DNA of 64,000 nucleotides from Gillisia sp. Hel1_33_143. GTDB taxonomy: Bacteria; Bacteroidota; Bacteroidia; Flavobacteriales; Flavobacteriaceae. A program made the position numbers and the translations under genes. The stretch lies in assembly GCF_900104765.1 (NCBI RefSeq), contig NZ_LT629737.1, forward strand, positions 372,001-436,000. Direction: 5' to 3'. The notes beneath the pieces are model-generated. The model had not been told where the DNA came from. It was given only the letters and a program-made list of their open reading frames with translations, and searched no databases. Positions 29,589 through 38,103 of this stretch are shown here, piece after piece; the first letter of the stretch is position 1; each line of letters starts with the position of its first letter.

Positions 29589-30923
29589 TTAAAATTTTAG
29601 ATCGGTTACCGGAATTCCGAAGTATAACTCGATCACTTTCAATTTAAATATATAATCGTATTTAGTTCTAATTACTTGTGTCTGCGCATTCTCTAATCTA
29701 GATTTAGATTGACTGTAATCAAATGCATTTGTTAATCCAACTTCATACCTTTCTGTAGCATAATCGTTAGCTTGTTGTTGAGCCTCTAAAGCTATCTTAG
29801 CAGCTTCCAGAGCCTTAGCAGCACCTTTTGCATCTACATAAGCCTGATAAACATTTGCCTCTAGATCTAATTCTGCCTGATCTAACTGAAATTCTGCACG
29901 TTTTACATTAATTTCGCTTCTCTTAACCTGATTTCTGGTAGCAAAACCATTAAAAATAGGAACACTTAATTGTAAACCATAGGAAGTTCCATCATTTTGA
30001 TACAACTGCGTAGTGAAGTTTCTATTAAATGGAGAGTCATTATCAGAATATCTGGTATTGTAGTTGTAGAAAGCATTTAGCGTAGGATAGTAAGCTCCTC
30101 TTGCAATTTGAACATTTTTTACTGCTATCGCTTTATTCTCTTCTGCGATCTTGATCTCAAAACGTTCCTTCTTAGCCTGAGCAATTAATTCTTCAGCAGA
30201 ATTAGAAAGAATATCTTCTGTAATAACATCATAACCCTCATCTGCTATATCAAAATTCTCATAATCTTTAATAAGTAAAATCTGAGCTAAGCTTATAAGT
30301 GAGATCCTAATATTATTTTCTGCAACTATAATACGTTGTTGCTCATCTGCATTGGTAGCTTTAATCTCCATAAGATCTCCCTTTGGAAGAGATCCAGCTT
30401 CTACCAATTGTCCGGTTCTGTCTAATTGATCTGAAGTAACCTGATTTTGTGATCTTAGCACCTCCAGATTTTGCTTATTGAACAATACGTCTAAATAGGC
30501 ATTAGCAACAAAAAGCGCGATGTTGTCTTTCATTAATTCCAACGAATACTCATTAGAAAGTTGAGTTAACTTTGAACGCTGATATTGTCTTAGATTTCTA
30601 AGTCCGTCAAAAAGCGTAACCGCAGCTGTTGCTCCTCCAGAGAAAGAGGTAAACCTTGTATTTTCAAACCTGTTATTGGTTGGATTAATACTCAAACCTC
30701 CGTTACTAGATAAACTTGCCTGACCGTTTAAAGAAGGTAGAAAGTTTCCAATAGCATCACTTCTATTGATTTTTGCTTCTTCTACATCTAAAGCAGATTG
30801 TTTAATAGAGATATTATTTTCTAATGCGTATGCAACACATTCCTGTAAAGTCCATTTTTTCTCCTGTGCCTGAATCGAAAAACCGAAACCCAGAATAAAA
30901 AGTAATAAGCTTAATTTCTTCAT
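29589..30923 (-). CDS. TolC family outer membrane efflux protein
   Basis: A 444-residue outer membrane channel subunit. A signal peptide ends near residue 20 (SIQAQ), followed by two homologous halves of long alpha-helices with short beta segments, typical of the OEP family (ALENNISIKQSALDVEEAKI start; repeat near YPTLNAFYNYNTRY). TolC trimers give an exit duct for substrates across the outer membrane. I chose the ATG at 30923; a longer frame from 30953 adds ten residues ahead of the signal peptide. It lies between two adaptor genes, about 60 bases after the first. Confidence 0.9.
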   Translation of the reverse strand: MKKLSLLLFILGFGFSIQAQEKKWTLQECVAYALENNISIKQSALDVEEAKINRSDAIGNFLPSLNGQASLSSNGGLSINPTNNRFENTRFTSFSGGATAAVTLFDGLRNLRQYQRSKLTQLSNEYSLELMKDNIALFVANAYLDVLFNKQNLEVLRSQNQVTSDQLDRTGQLVEAGSLPKGDLMEIKATNADEQQRIIVAENNIRISLISLAQILLIKDYENFDIADEGYDVITEDILSNSAEELIAQAKKERFEIKIAEENKAIAVKNVQIARGAYYPTLNAFYNYNTRYSDNDSPFNRNFTTQLYQNDGTSYGLQLSVPIFNGFATRNQVKRSEINVKRAEFQLDQAELDLEANVYQAYVDAKGAAKALEAAKIALEAQQQANDYATERYEVGLTNAFDYSQSKSRLENAQTQVIRTKYDYIFKLKVIELYFGIPVTDLKF

Positions 30924-30981
30924 AGTTATGATTGTGAATGATAAGTCTAACAAAATTATGAGATGTTACAAATTCTAGTTA

Positions 30982-32100
30982 CTAGTTTGCAGAAAAGTCT
31001 TGAGCGGGTTTGAGTTGATTCCAAACCTTGATCTTATCATCTTTAGTAAGACCTTCCAGAACCTGCACATAAATACCATCACTTACTCCCAGCTTAATAT
31101 CTTTTCTTACAAAGTCCTGATCCCCCTTTTCCAACTCTACAAAAGCCTGTTGTGTCTTAGGATCAAATTGAACTAAAGCTTCTTTTATTGCAAGAGCATC
31201 TACCGCTTTATCTAAGATAATAGATGCGTTTGCACTAAGCCCAGCTCTTATAAATGTTGTATCTGCTTTATTTAAGGTCCCTTTTATATTGAACTGGATT
31301 GCACCATTCTCACTCACTCCTTTTGGAGCAATATAATCTAGTACTGCATCAAAGGTTTTATTTTCTATAGCTCCAACGGTAATTTCTAAAGGAAGATCTT
31401 CTTTTATTTTTCCTACTTCACTCTCATCAACCTTCCCATCAAAGATCATAAGATTTACATCTGCAAGGGTTGCCAGAGTAGTACCATCATTAAAGTTATT
31501 ACTCTCAATTACTTGATTCCCTGTTTTTACAGGAACATCGAGCACCATACCGTCTATGGTAGATCTTATAAGTGTATTTGCAGCACTTCCAAGACCGCTG
31601 GTGGTACCGGTTCTAACTATTTCAAAGTTCTGTTGTGCAGATTTGTAGTTTTGTTGTGCTCTTTTATAAGTTACATCTGCACTTTCAAAATCGTTGGCAG
31701 ATATTACGCCTTTATCAAACAAAGATTTTTGACGATCATAAGATTTCTTCTCGTTATCTACATTAATCCTGGCAGTAGCAACTGCATCCTTAGCAGATTG
31801 CAAAGAAGAGACATTAGGGATTACTCTAATTTTAGCAATTAGATCTCCAGATTTAATTCTATCTCCGGCTTCAATATAGATCTCATCTATAATTCCAGAA
31901 ATATTCGGTTTTATTAAGATCTCTTCTCTAGGAACGATACTTCCAGTAGCAACCGTTTTCTTAACGATTGTTTGCATAGAAGGGCTCTCTGTTTCATAAA
32001 CTATTGGATCTTCCTGATTCTTTTGGTACAGATAATACAAAGCTCCCACAAAAGTGACTGCTATAAGTAATAGGATGATGATGGTGACTATCTTTTTCAT
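30982..32100 (-). CDS. Efflux periplasmic adaptor (HlyD/MacA-like), first copy
   Basis: A 372-residue membrane fusion protein: anchor helix at about 4-22, lipoyl half-motif SGIIDEIYIEAGDRIKSGDLI, coiled-coil hairpin (about 95-165), second half STIDGMVLDVPVKTGNQV, then barrel domains. It follows the second permease gene by 24 bases and is the best candidate for the MacA-type partner of this ABC exporter. It is clearly related to, but not the same as, the second adaptor downstream. Confidence 0.88.
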   Translation of the reverse strand: MKKIVTIIILLLIAVTFVGALYYLYQKNQEDPIVYETESPSMQTIVKKTVATGSIVPREEILIKPNISGIIDEIYIEAGDRIKSGDLIAKIRVIPNVSSLQSAKDAVATARINVDNEKKSYDRQKSLFDKGVISANDFESADVTYKRAQQNYKSAQQNFEIVRTGTTSGLGSAANTLIRSTIDGMVLDVPVKTGNQVIESNNFNDGTTLATLADVNLMIFDGKVDESEVGKIKEDLPLEITVGAIENKTFDAVLDYIAPKGVSENGAIQFNIKGTLNKADTTFIRAGLSANASIILDKAVDALAIKEALVQFDPKTQQAFVELEKGDQDFVRKDIKLGVSDGIYVQVLEGLTKDDKIKVWNQLKPAQDFSAN

Positions 32101-32124
32101 TTCTTGATTGGTTAGTTTTTGAAT

Positions 32125-33390
32125 TTATTCTGTTCTTAAAGCATCTACTGGATGGATCTTTATGGCATTTTGAGCAGGTATTAAACCTGCCAGTAAACCT
32201 GATATTATTAATATAGTAAGCGCTGTAAATACCACTCTTAGATCTACACTAGGATTTAGAAACATCATTTCTGAAGTATCCATGCCAGATAACTGTGCAT
32301 TTACCAAAGCTATTACTCCGGTAGCTAAAGCAATTCCCGCCATTCCAGAAATAATAGTAAGGAATATAGACTCCATTAAAATCTGCCCTCTAATTGCCCA
32401 TGGAGTTGCCCCCAACGCTCTACGTATTCCAATTTCATTGGTACGTTCTTTAACTACTATGAGCATTATGTTGCTTATTCCAATAATTCCTGATAATAAC
32501 ACAAGTATACCTACAAAATACGCCACTGCTTTTAGCGCTATAAAAAGACCATTTACTTTGCTGAATTCCTGAAAAAGATCAAAATTCCCCACCGCTCTAT
32601 CATCATCCGGGTGAATGTTATGTCTTTCTTTAATTACATCTATAATTTGAGATTTTACACTGGTAATGGAGGTTCCATCTAATGCTGTTATAGCCATCCA
32701 ACCTACTCGATCTCCCATATTAAAAGCCTGAGAAAATGCGGTGAATGGAACATAGATCTGTTTTTGTCCTTCTTCTGCGTTTCCATTATTGTTACCTTTT
32801 TTCTTATAAGTACCAATTACCATAAAATTCACTCCTTGAATCTTGATATAACTTCCTATAACTTCCTCATTAGCTTCATACATCTCCCTTTTAACTCCTT
32901 CGCCTATAACCGCTACTTTTCTATTATCTTTAATATCTGACTGATTTACAAAACGCCCTGAGGTAATATCCATAGGTTCTTGCTGAATAACTTCCGGATA
33001 ATCTCCATACACGTTGTAAGCCCCCGTTTTTAAGCCTCTAACAACATTGTTATTTCCTCCAAAACCTCCTAATTGATTTCTAGGTGATACAAATCTAAGA
33101 TCTGGAACATTTTGCCATATGGCTTCCACATCTCCTGTCTTAAAATTATAATTTCTTCCCTTTGGTAATCCTTTATACGGTTTGGATGGTGTTTGCGTCC
33201 ACATGAACATTGTATTGGTAGCTATTCCACCAAAACCCTGTTTCACCCCATTTTCTAACCCCTTCCCTGCCGCTAAAAGAATAACAAGGATAAATATTCC
33301 CCAAAGCACACCAAAGGCTGTTAGCAAGGTTCTAAACCAATTTGCTGTTAGCGCTTCTAAAATTTCGTTCCAGTTATCTCTACTAAACAT
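32125..33390 (-). CDS. MacB-type ABC transporter permease, second subunit
   Basis: A 421-residue FtsX/MacB-type permease: one N-terminal transmembrane helix (about 20-42), a periplasmic MacB core domain (about 50-280), then three C-terminal helices (about 290-410) with the motif VKERTNEIGIRRALGA and the end IHPVDALR. The topology is that of mechanotransmission ABC proteins, which use cytoplasmic ATP hydrolysis to drive periplasmic events. It lies one base from the related first permease. The pair probably forms a heterodimer. Confidence 0.9.
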   Translation of the reverse strand: MFSRDNWNEILEALTANWFRTLLTAFGVLWGIFILVILLAAGKGLENGVKQGFGGIATNTMFMWTQTPSKPYKGLPKGRNYNFKTGDVEAIWQNVPDLRFVSPRNQLGGFGGNNNVVRGLKTGAYNVYGDYPEVIQQEPMDITSGRFVNQSDIKDNRKVAVIGEGVKREMYEANEEVIGSYIKIQGVNFMVIGTYKKKGNNNGNAEEGQKQIYVPFTAFSQAFNMGDRVGWMAITALDGTSITSVKSQIIDVIKERHNIHPDDDRAVGNFDLFQEFSKVNGLFIALKAVAYFVGILVLLSGIIGISNIMLIVVKERTNEIGIRRALGATPWAIRGQILMESIFLTIISGMAGIALATGVIALVNAQLSGMDTSEMMFLNPSVDLRVVFTALTILIISGLLAGLIPAQNAIKIHPVDALRTE

Positions 33391-33391
33391 A

Positions 33392-34639
33392 TTATTCGTC
33401 TCTTAAGGCAACTATAGGTTTAATCTTGGCAGCACGCCATGCCGGAAAGAATCCTGCTATGGCTCCTGCTATTATCAAAATGAATACCGTGGTAATAGCC
33501 ACCTGAAAATCTACAGATGGATTGGTAATATATTGCGTCTCTATCATTGGCCCGGCTAGCTCTAGAAGACCTAAACTAAAAATGAGACCTGTAAATCCGG
33601 CAATTGTTGTAACAAAAATAGATTCATGAAGCACCATAACAATTATAGACAAGGGTTCTGCTCCCAATGCTTTTCTTACCCCAATTTCTCGGGTTCGTTC
33701 TTTTACAATAATAAGCATGATATTGCTTACCCCAACAATACCGGCAACAATAGTACAAATACCTACTCCCCAGAAGAAGTATTTTATCATATCCATAAGG
33801 TCATAGAACCTTTTAGCATTCTCTAAAGAATTTTGGATGGTAATTGCACTATCATCATCTGGAGCTACAGTATGCTTTTCTTTTAAATGAGATTCTAATT
33901 CTTCTGAAAATTTTTGAGAAGAAGCTAAAGCAGCTTCAAAATTCTCTTCCGGCTTAAGCGTAAAGGAGAGAAAATTTAACTCGTTCTTACCTCCAAAAAC
34001 TCTGTTGGCTGTAGATAAAGGCAAAAATACTCTAGCTTCTTCTCTTTCGCCTCCCGGATCTGTATATACTCCAACTACCTTAAAGTTAATACCGGAAACC
34101 TCAATGAATTTTCCAATTGGATCTTCCCCATCTTTAAATAGATCTGTTTTAACCTTATTCCCAACAACTACCACTTTTTCATAGCCTTCCTGATCAGTAT
34201 AGTTCAAAAATCTTCCACTTACCATAGAAGCATTTTCCAGAAATTGATAATCTGGCCATACTCCTTCAACTCTATAAGTACCAGCTTCTTTTTTATAATT
34301 TACAATCCCGCCCCAAATTCTATAGATGGAAGATTTATACTCTAGCTCATCCTGATATTTGTTAACCGCATAATCATAATCATCATTTTTCATTCTAATC
34401 ATCCTTCCTGGGTTAAGACCCTTGTACTCTTTAGAAGTAACACCAGTAAAAACAAATAAAATATTAGTAGCATCATTCTGAAACTCTCGTGAGATCCCGT
34501 TGCTCATTCCTTGACCAATACCTAAAAGAATCACCAATATAAATATCCCCGAAGCTACCGAAAGCCCGGTTAGAAACGTTCGCAATTTATTTTTGCTTAT
34601 CGTTTCAAAGATCTCCTGCCATCTTTCAAGATCAAACAT
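33392..34639 (-). CDS. MacB-type ABC transporter permease, first subunit
   Basis: A 415-residue paralogue of the next gene with the same plan: N-terminal helix (FLTGLSVASGIFILVILLGIG), periplasmic MacB domain, three C-terminal helices and the motif VKERTREIGVRKALGAEP. It overlaps the ATPase gene by eight bases. The nucleotide-binding domain is a separate protein, unlike E. coli MacB where it is fused. The exported substrate cannot be told from the sequence; related systems export antimicrobial peptides, macrolides or lipoproteins. Confidence 0.9.
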   Translation of the reverse strand: MFDLERWQEIFETISKNKLRTFLTGLSVASGIFILVILLGIGQGMSNGISREFQNDATNILFVFTGVTSKEYKGLNPGRMIRMKNDDYDYAVNKYQDELEYKSSIYRIWGGIVNYKKEAGTYRVEGVWPDYQFLENASMVSGRFLNYTDQEGYEKVVVVGNKVKTDLFKDGEDPIGKFIEVSGINFKVVGVYTDPGGEREEARVFLPLSTANRVFGGKNELNFLSFTLKPEENFEAALASSQKFSEELESHLKEKHTVAPDDDSAITIQNSLENAKRFYDLMDMIKYFFWGVGICTIVAGIVGVSNIMLIIVKERTREIGVRKALGAEPLSIIVMVLHESIFVTTIAGFTGLIFSLGLLELAGPMIETQYITNPSVDFQVAITTVFILIIAGAIAGFFPAWRAAKIKPIVALRDE

Positions 34640-35333
34640 TACTTAAAGCTCTTACCTGATTAACCTTTGTATCATCTATAATTAAACCATCTTTCAGGTT
34701 TACTATTCGCTTGGTCATTTGAGCAATATCATGCTCATGCGTAACTATAAGTATCGTACGCCCTTCATCATTTATTCCCTGAATAAGATCCATTACCTCA
34801 TAAGAAGTTTTGGTATCTAATGCACCTGTAGGCTCATCGGCTAATAATACTTTAGGATTGGAAGCTAAAGCTCTGGCTATAGCCACTCTTTGTTTTTGCC
34901 CTCCAGAAAGTTCATTAGGCAAGTGCCCGGACCATTTTGCGAGACCAACTTTTTCCAGATACCCCATTGCAATATCTATGCGCTCTCCTCTACCCACACC
35001 TTGATAGTATAAGGGAAGAGCCACATTATCTAGTGCACTTTTGTAATTTATAAGGTTGAAAGATTGAAAAATAAATCCGAGGAACTTATTTCGGTATCTG
35101 GCTGCTATCTTCTCATTCAAATTTTTGATCAATAAACCATCTAGCGTATAGGTGCCAGAATCTGCTTCATCCAGCATTCCTAATATATTAAGTAGTGTAG
35201 ATTTTCCTGAACCTGAAGAACCCATGATAGAAACAAGCTCACCTTCTGCTACATTAAAGTTTATCCCCTTCAAAACATGAAGAGAATTAGAACCCATCTT
35301 ATAAGATTTGTGCAAGTCTTTAATTTCAATCAT
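34632..35333 (-). CDS. ABC transporter ATP-binding protein (MacB/LolD type)
   Basis: A 233-residue ATPase with Walker A GSSGSGKS at 38-45, a Q-loop (FIFQSFNLI), signature LSGGQ at 142-146, Walker B LLADEP at 163-168 and a switch His in VTHEHD near 198. It powers the two MacB-type permeases that follow. It is the first gene of the export cluster; the 120 bases upstream contain a perfect 12-base palindrome that could be an operator. Confidence 0.94.
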   Translation of the reverse strand: MIEIKDLHKSYKMGSNSLHVLKGINFNVAEGELVSIMGSSGSGKSTLLNILGMLDEADSGTYTLDGLLIKNLNEKIAARYRNKFLGFIFQSFNLINYKSALDNVALPLYYQGVGRGERIDIAMGYLEKVGLAKWSGHLPNELSGGQKQRVAIARALASNPKVLLADEPTGALDTKTSYEVMDLIQGINDEGRTILIVTHEHDIAQMTKRIVNLKDGLIIDDTKVNQVRALSNV

Positions 35334-35360
35334 AACAGCCTAATATTAAATATATTCTGA

Positions 35361-35372
35361 ATACTTAAGTAT
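35361..35372. promoter_or_regulatory. Perfect 12-base palindrome upstream of the export operon
   Basis: ATACTTAAGTAT at 35361-35372, 27 bases upstream of the ATPase start. It could be a regulator binding site; no regulator gene is adjacent and the region is AT-rich, so chance is possible. Confidence 0.35.
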
Positions 35373-35454
35373 ACAAAACTCTATTCATAAGACCACTAAG
35401 ATTTGGTTATGTTACAAACCTAGATGTTAGGAAAATGTTAATTTTAACTGAATA

Positions 35455-35688
35455 TTAAGATTCTTCAGTTGATTTACCCTTTTTGTATAGGCGATAAATA
35501 AAGAATCCGATACCACCAATAAGGATATAAGGAAAGACCATTAAGTATAATATACCATCGTTAATACCTTCCGCAGTAGATTGCGATCCTTCACTTTCTA
35601 ATACCGCTCTACACATAGCACACTGAGCTTCTGCCATTATAGGGAAGAGGCACAAAACGACTAAAAGAAAAATGATCTTAAATTTCAT
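35455..35688 (-). CDS. Small CxxC membrane protein, oxidase module
   Basis: A 77-residue protein. Signal-type helix (about 3-19, ending AEA), then a QCAMCRAVLES segment with a CxxC just after it, a short polar linker, one transmembrane helix (about 47-66) and a basic tail. I do not recognise a named family. The CxxC would lie in the periplasm. It is the last gene of the block SCO-DUF420-this gene, about 50 bases after the DUF420 gene, so a role in metal or thiol handling during oxidase assembly is plausible but inferred. Confidence 0.7.
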   Translation of the reverse strand: MKFKIIFLLVVLCLFPIMAEAQCAMCRAVLESEGSQSTAEGINDGILYLMVFPYILIGGIGFFIYRLYKKGKSTEES

Positions 35689-35736
35689 ATGCTATCAAAA
35701 ATAATTAAACTTCAAGTTACGCATTTAGGCTCAAAT

Positions 35737-36270
35737 CTAATAATAAGGAAACATAAATACATAGACCAAAACCCCCGTAACCGCCACATATAACCATATT
35801 GGGAACGTCCATCTGGCTATTTTTACATGTTTGTCATATTGCCCGGTTAATCCTCTATACATCGTAAATAATACTAATGGAACAATTATAGCTGAAAGTA
35901 CAATATGGGTAATTAAGATAAAAAAGTACAAGTACTTAACAAAACCTTCTCCACCATAAGGAACAGGAGCATTACTTATCTTAGAGATAACATAACTAAT
36001 TAGAAAAACACTGGACAATGCAAAAGCAGTGATCATAAAATTGCGATGCCATTTGTATTCTTTAATAGACATACAATAATAACCAGCTATTAGTAACAAT
36101 GCGGTACTACCATTTAAAACTGCGTGGAACAGCGGAAAAGTTCCTGCTTGAACTCCAAGAAAATTATACCTTTCTGGTAAATAAATTAAGATAAGCACCA
36201 GTACCGGCACCACTATAGAAAGGGTAATAATTGTAGGAACTGCAATTTTATCTATTTTAGTTGAAGCCAT
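35737..36270 (-). CDS. DUF420 domain membrane protein (CtaM-like)
   Basis: A 177-residue protein with five predicted membrane helices. It matches the DUF420 family, of which Staphylococcus CtaM is needed to mature haem-copper oxidases. Conserved polar positions inside helices are visible (FHAVLNGSTALLL; KEYKWHRNFM; ITHIVLSAIIVP). It follows the SCO gene by three bases and lies in the same strand block as ctaB and the oxidase subunits, which supports an oxidase assembly role. Confidence 0.85.
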   Translation of the reverse strand: MASTKIDKIAVPTIITLSIVVPVLVLILIYLPERYNFLGVQAGTFPLFHAVLNGSTALLLIAGYYCMSIKEYKWHRNFMITAFALSSVFLISYVISKISNAPVPYGGEGFVKYLYFFILITHIVLSAIIVPLVLFTMYRGLTGQYDKHVKIARWTFPIWLYVAVTGVLVYVFMFPYY

Positions 36271-36273
36271 TCT

Positions 36274-37008
36274 TTATTTCAATAATGTTTTAATGTCTGC
36301 TATTAGCTCCTCTATCTCTGCCTTTTCTTCACCTTCAGTTATAGAATTTTCAGGATCTATAGAGCCTCTGTAATAGATGATAGGATTTCCATACTGATCG
36401 TTTCTAGATCTAATAAAACCTTCCTGATCTATTAGGGCAAATAATCCTGAATGAGCAAAACCTCCCGGAACAGTTTGATCTTTATCTGCAAATATTCCAA
36501 AACCAGAATTTGCAACTTTGTAGATCTCTTCTCTATCTCCAGTTAAAAAATTCCAGTTTTTATTAGAAATACCGTGACCTTCTTTGTACTCTTTTAATAC
36601 CTCTGGAGTATCGTGCTCAGGATCTATAGTAAAGGAGGCAATTCCAAAATCATCATTCCCTTTAAATTCCTTTTGAACATTAATTAAATTAGCATTCATT
36701 ATAGGACAAATTGACGGGCAGGTACTAAAGAAAAATTCTACAACATACACCTTTCCAAGGTAGTCCTCATTAGAAATAGTATCTCCATCCTGATTTATGA
36801 ATTGAAAGTCTGGCACACGTTTATTCTTACCATACTGCTCTATATAGCCTACTTCAGAATTATCACCATTGGCGCGCTTTACATTTAACCTATCGGTTTC
36901 CACAATATCATCACTACCAATTCTATCAACGATCTTTGGAATAAAGATAATTCCAAAAATCAAAATGATTAATGATATTCCTATATAAGATGAGTTCTTC
37001 TTATTCAC
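36274..37008 (-). CDS. SCO family copper chaperone
   Basis: SCO proteins bind copper in the periplasm and help metallate the CuA site of oxidase subunit II. The 244-residue product has an N-terminal anchor helix (about 8-25), a thioredoxin-like fold with the copper-binding CxxxC (Cys97, Cys101 in STCPSIC) and the third ligand His186 in GGFAHSG. The start is a GTG at 37008, overlapping the upstream gene by eight bases; no ATG gives the anchor helix. The overlap implies coupled translation with the cysteine-free SCO-like protein. Confidence 0.93.
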   Translation of the reverse strand: MNKKNSSYIGISLIILIFGIIFIPKIVDRIGSDDIVETDRLNVKRANGDNSEVGYIEQYGKNKRVPDFQFINQDGDTISNEDYLGKVYVVEFFFSTCPSICPIMNANLINVQKEFKGNDDFGIASFTIDPEHDTPEVLKEYKEGHGISNKNWNFLTGDREEIYKVANSGFGIFADKDQTVPGGFAHSGLFALIDQEGFIRSRNDQYGNPIIYYRGSIDPENSITEGEEKAEIEELIADIKTLLK

Positions 37009-37645
37009 TTTCGAGTTTTTTATATTTTTTAAGTGCTAACCTATATTCTGCCAAAAGAACTTTTACATCATCATTCATTTTGTTATTTAATTCTGAAACC
37101 GATCTAGAATCATAACCATATAAAAGATCACTATCCTCATCTTCATCTCTACCTCTTAGGTTTCTATCTTTATCTATTAAAAACACATAAGGTGTTTGAA
37201 GATTTTCATCTAATTGCAGATTGGTCTTAAAACTGTTAAAGACACTCATTACTAAAGCCGGAGGAGCATATACAAACTTCCAGTGTTGTGAATTTGTAAT
37301 TCCTTCAAATTCTTGCACAAAAGAGTTTACATCTCCTTTAGCACTCTCTGGAAGAACTACTACAAATTGAAAATCTTGAAAACCGTAAAATTTTTGAAGT
37401 ATCTTCTGGTCTAGATTGAAAGTATTACCTTTTAAAGATTCAGGATCATTACCAAAGAAGGCAACTACACTAATCTTATCCTGAAAGCTAACTAAGGAAT
37501 CTGATCTAAACTCCAGGTTTGAAATGTCTTCTACCTGTTCTGTTAAGATAGGAAGTTTCGCAAAGTGATTAATGCCAGAAGCAAAGAAAAGATAAGCTAC
37601 TATAGGCAGTAAGAATAAAACACCAAGTATGAGAAACTTCTTCAT
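37001..37645 (-). CDS. Cysteine-free SCO-like protein
   Basis: A 214-residue protein, probably membrane-anchored by a helix at about 4-22. It contains no cysteine at all. By eye it aligns with the SCO protein encoded next to it: VVAFFGNDPES sits where SCO has VVEFFFSTCPS, SQHWKFV matches NKNWNFL, and TPYVFLIDKDRNLRGR matches AHSGLFALIDQEGFIRSR. All three SCO copper ligands are therefore lost. It may be a structural partner of SCO or of the oxidase. A terminator with a TATTTTTG box lies just upstream. Database annotation is probably 'hypothetical'. Confidence 0.7.
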   Translation of the reverse strand: MKKFLILGVLFLLPIVAYLFFASGINHFAKLPILTEQVEDISNLEFRSDSLVSFQDKISVVAFFGNDPESLKGNTFNLDQKILQKFYGFQDFQFVVVLPESAKGDVNSFVQEFEGITNSQHWKFVYAPPALVMSVFNSFKTNLQLDENLQTPYVFLIDKDRNLRGRDEDEDSDLLYGYDSRSVSELNNKMNDDVKVLLAEYRLALKKYKKLESE

Positions 37646-37668
37646 TTAAAAGCCTTTATTAGGGGGTA

Positions 37669-37676
37669 CAAAAATA
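37669..37676 (-). promoter_or_regulatory. Candidate -7 box of the SCO-like gene within a terminator tail
   Basis: TATTTTTG on the minus strand, 23 bases before the ATG and within the T run of the terminator of the oxidase subunit genes. No clear -33 TTG. Confidence 0.4.
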
Positions 37677-37700
37677 AAAAGACGATTATAAATAATCGTC
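37670..37700 (-). terminator. Intrinsic terminator after oxidase subunit IV
   Basis: Stem 37681-37688 with 37693-37700, extended by A-T pairs, followed on the minus strand by TTTTTATTTTTG. It divides the ctaB-cox block from the assembly-factor block. Confidence 0.82.
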
Positions 37701-37720
37701 TTTTCTTGTGTTTTTAACTT

Positions 37721-38086
37721 TTAGAAGTCCCAGGCAACATAACCATGCTTATAGACCTCGTAAATATAGTCTCCTTCTGTTAGTAAGATAAACATTAGGT
37801 AACTTATTAAGAATACTGCGGTCCAAACTACAGATCTTCTAAGACCTTTAGACTCGCCTTCCAAGTGCATAAATGCCCAGGCAATATAATATGCTTTATA
37901 AATTGTAAGAAGAATAAAGATCCAGTTAAGCAATTTCATTGCTAGAAAGTGAGTTTCAATAAGAAACGCTGGTCTTATAATTCCTAAGATTACTTCAACA
38001 ATAGTTACTACAGAAAGAATAGCGAAAACCATCCATATTCTTTTTGCATTAGATTCGTGATGTGTATGTGTAGTATCGTGTGCCAT
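37721..38086 (-). CDS. Cytochrome c oxidase subunit IV (prokaryotic type)
   Basis: A 121-residue protein with three membrane helices (about 16-38, 47-68, 85-105), matching the small subunit IV of bacterial haem-copper oxidases (COX4_pro/CyoD-like). The WIFILLTIYKAYYIAWAFMHLE segment is typical. The N-terminus is His-rich (four His in the first ten residues). It follows the larger subunit III gene by 17 bases and ends the structural part of the operon. Confidence 0.85.
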   Translation of the reverse strand: MAHDTTHTHHESNAKRIWMVFAILSVVTIVEVILGIIRPAFLIETHFLAMKLLNWIFILLTIYKAYYIAWAFMHLEGESKGLRRSVVWTAVFLISYLMFILLTEGDYIYEVYKHGYVAWDF

Positions 38087-38103
38087 TTTCTAAAATATCT
38101 AAA

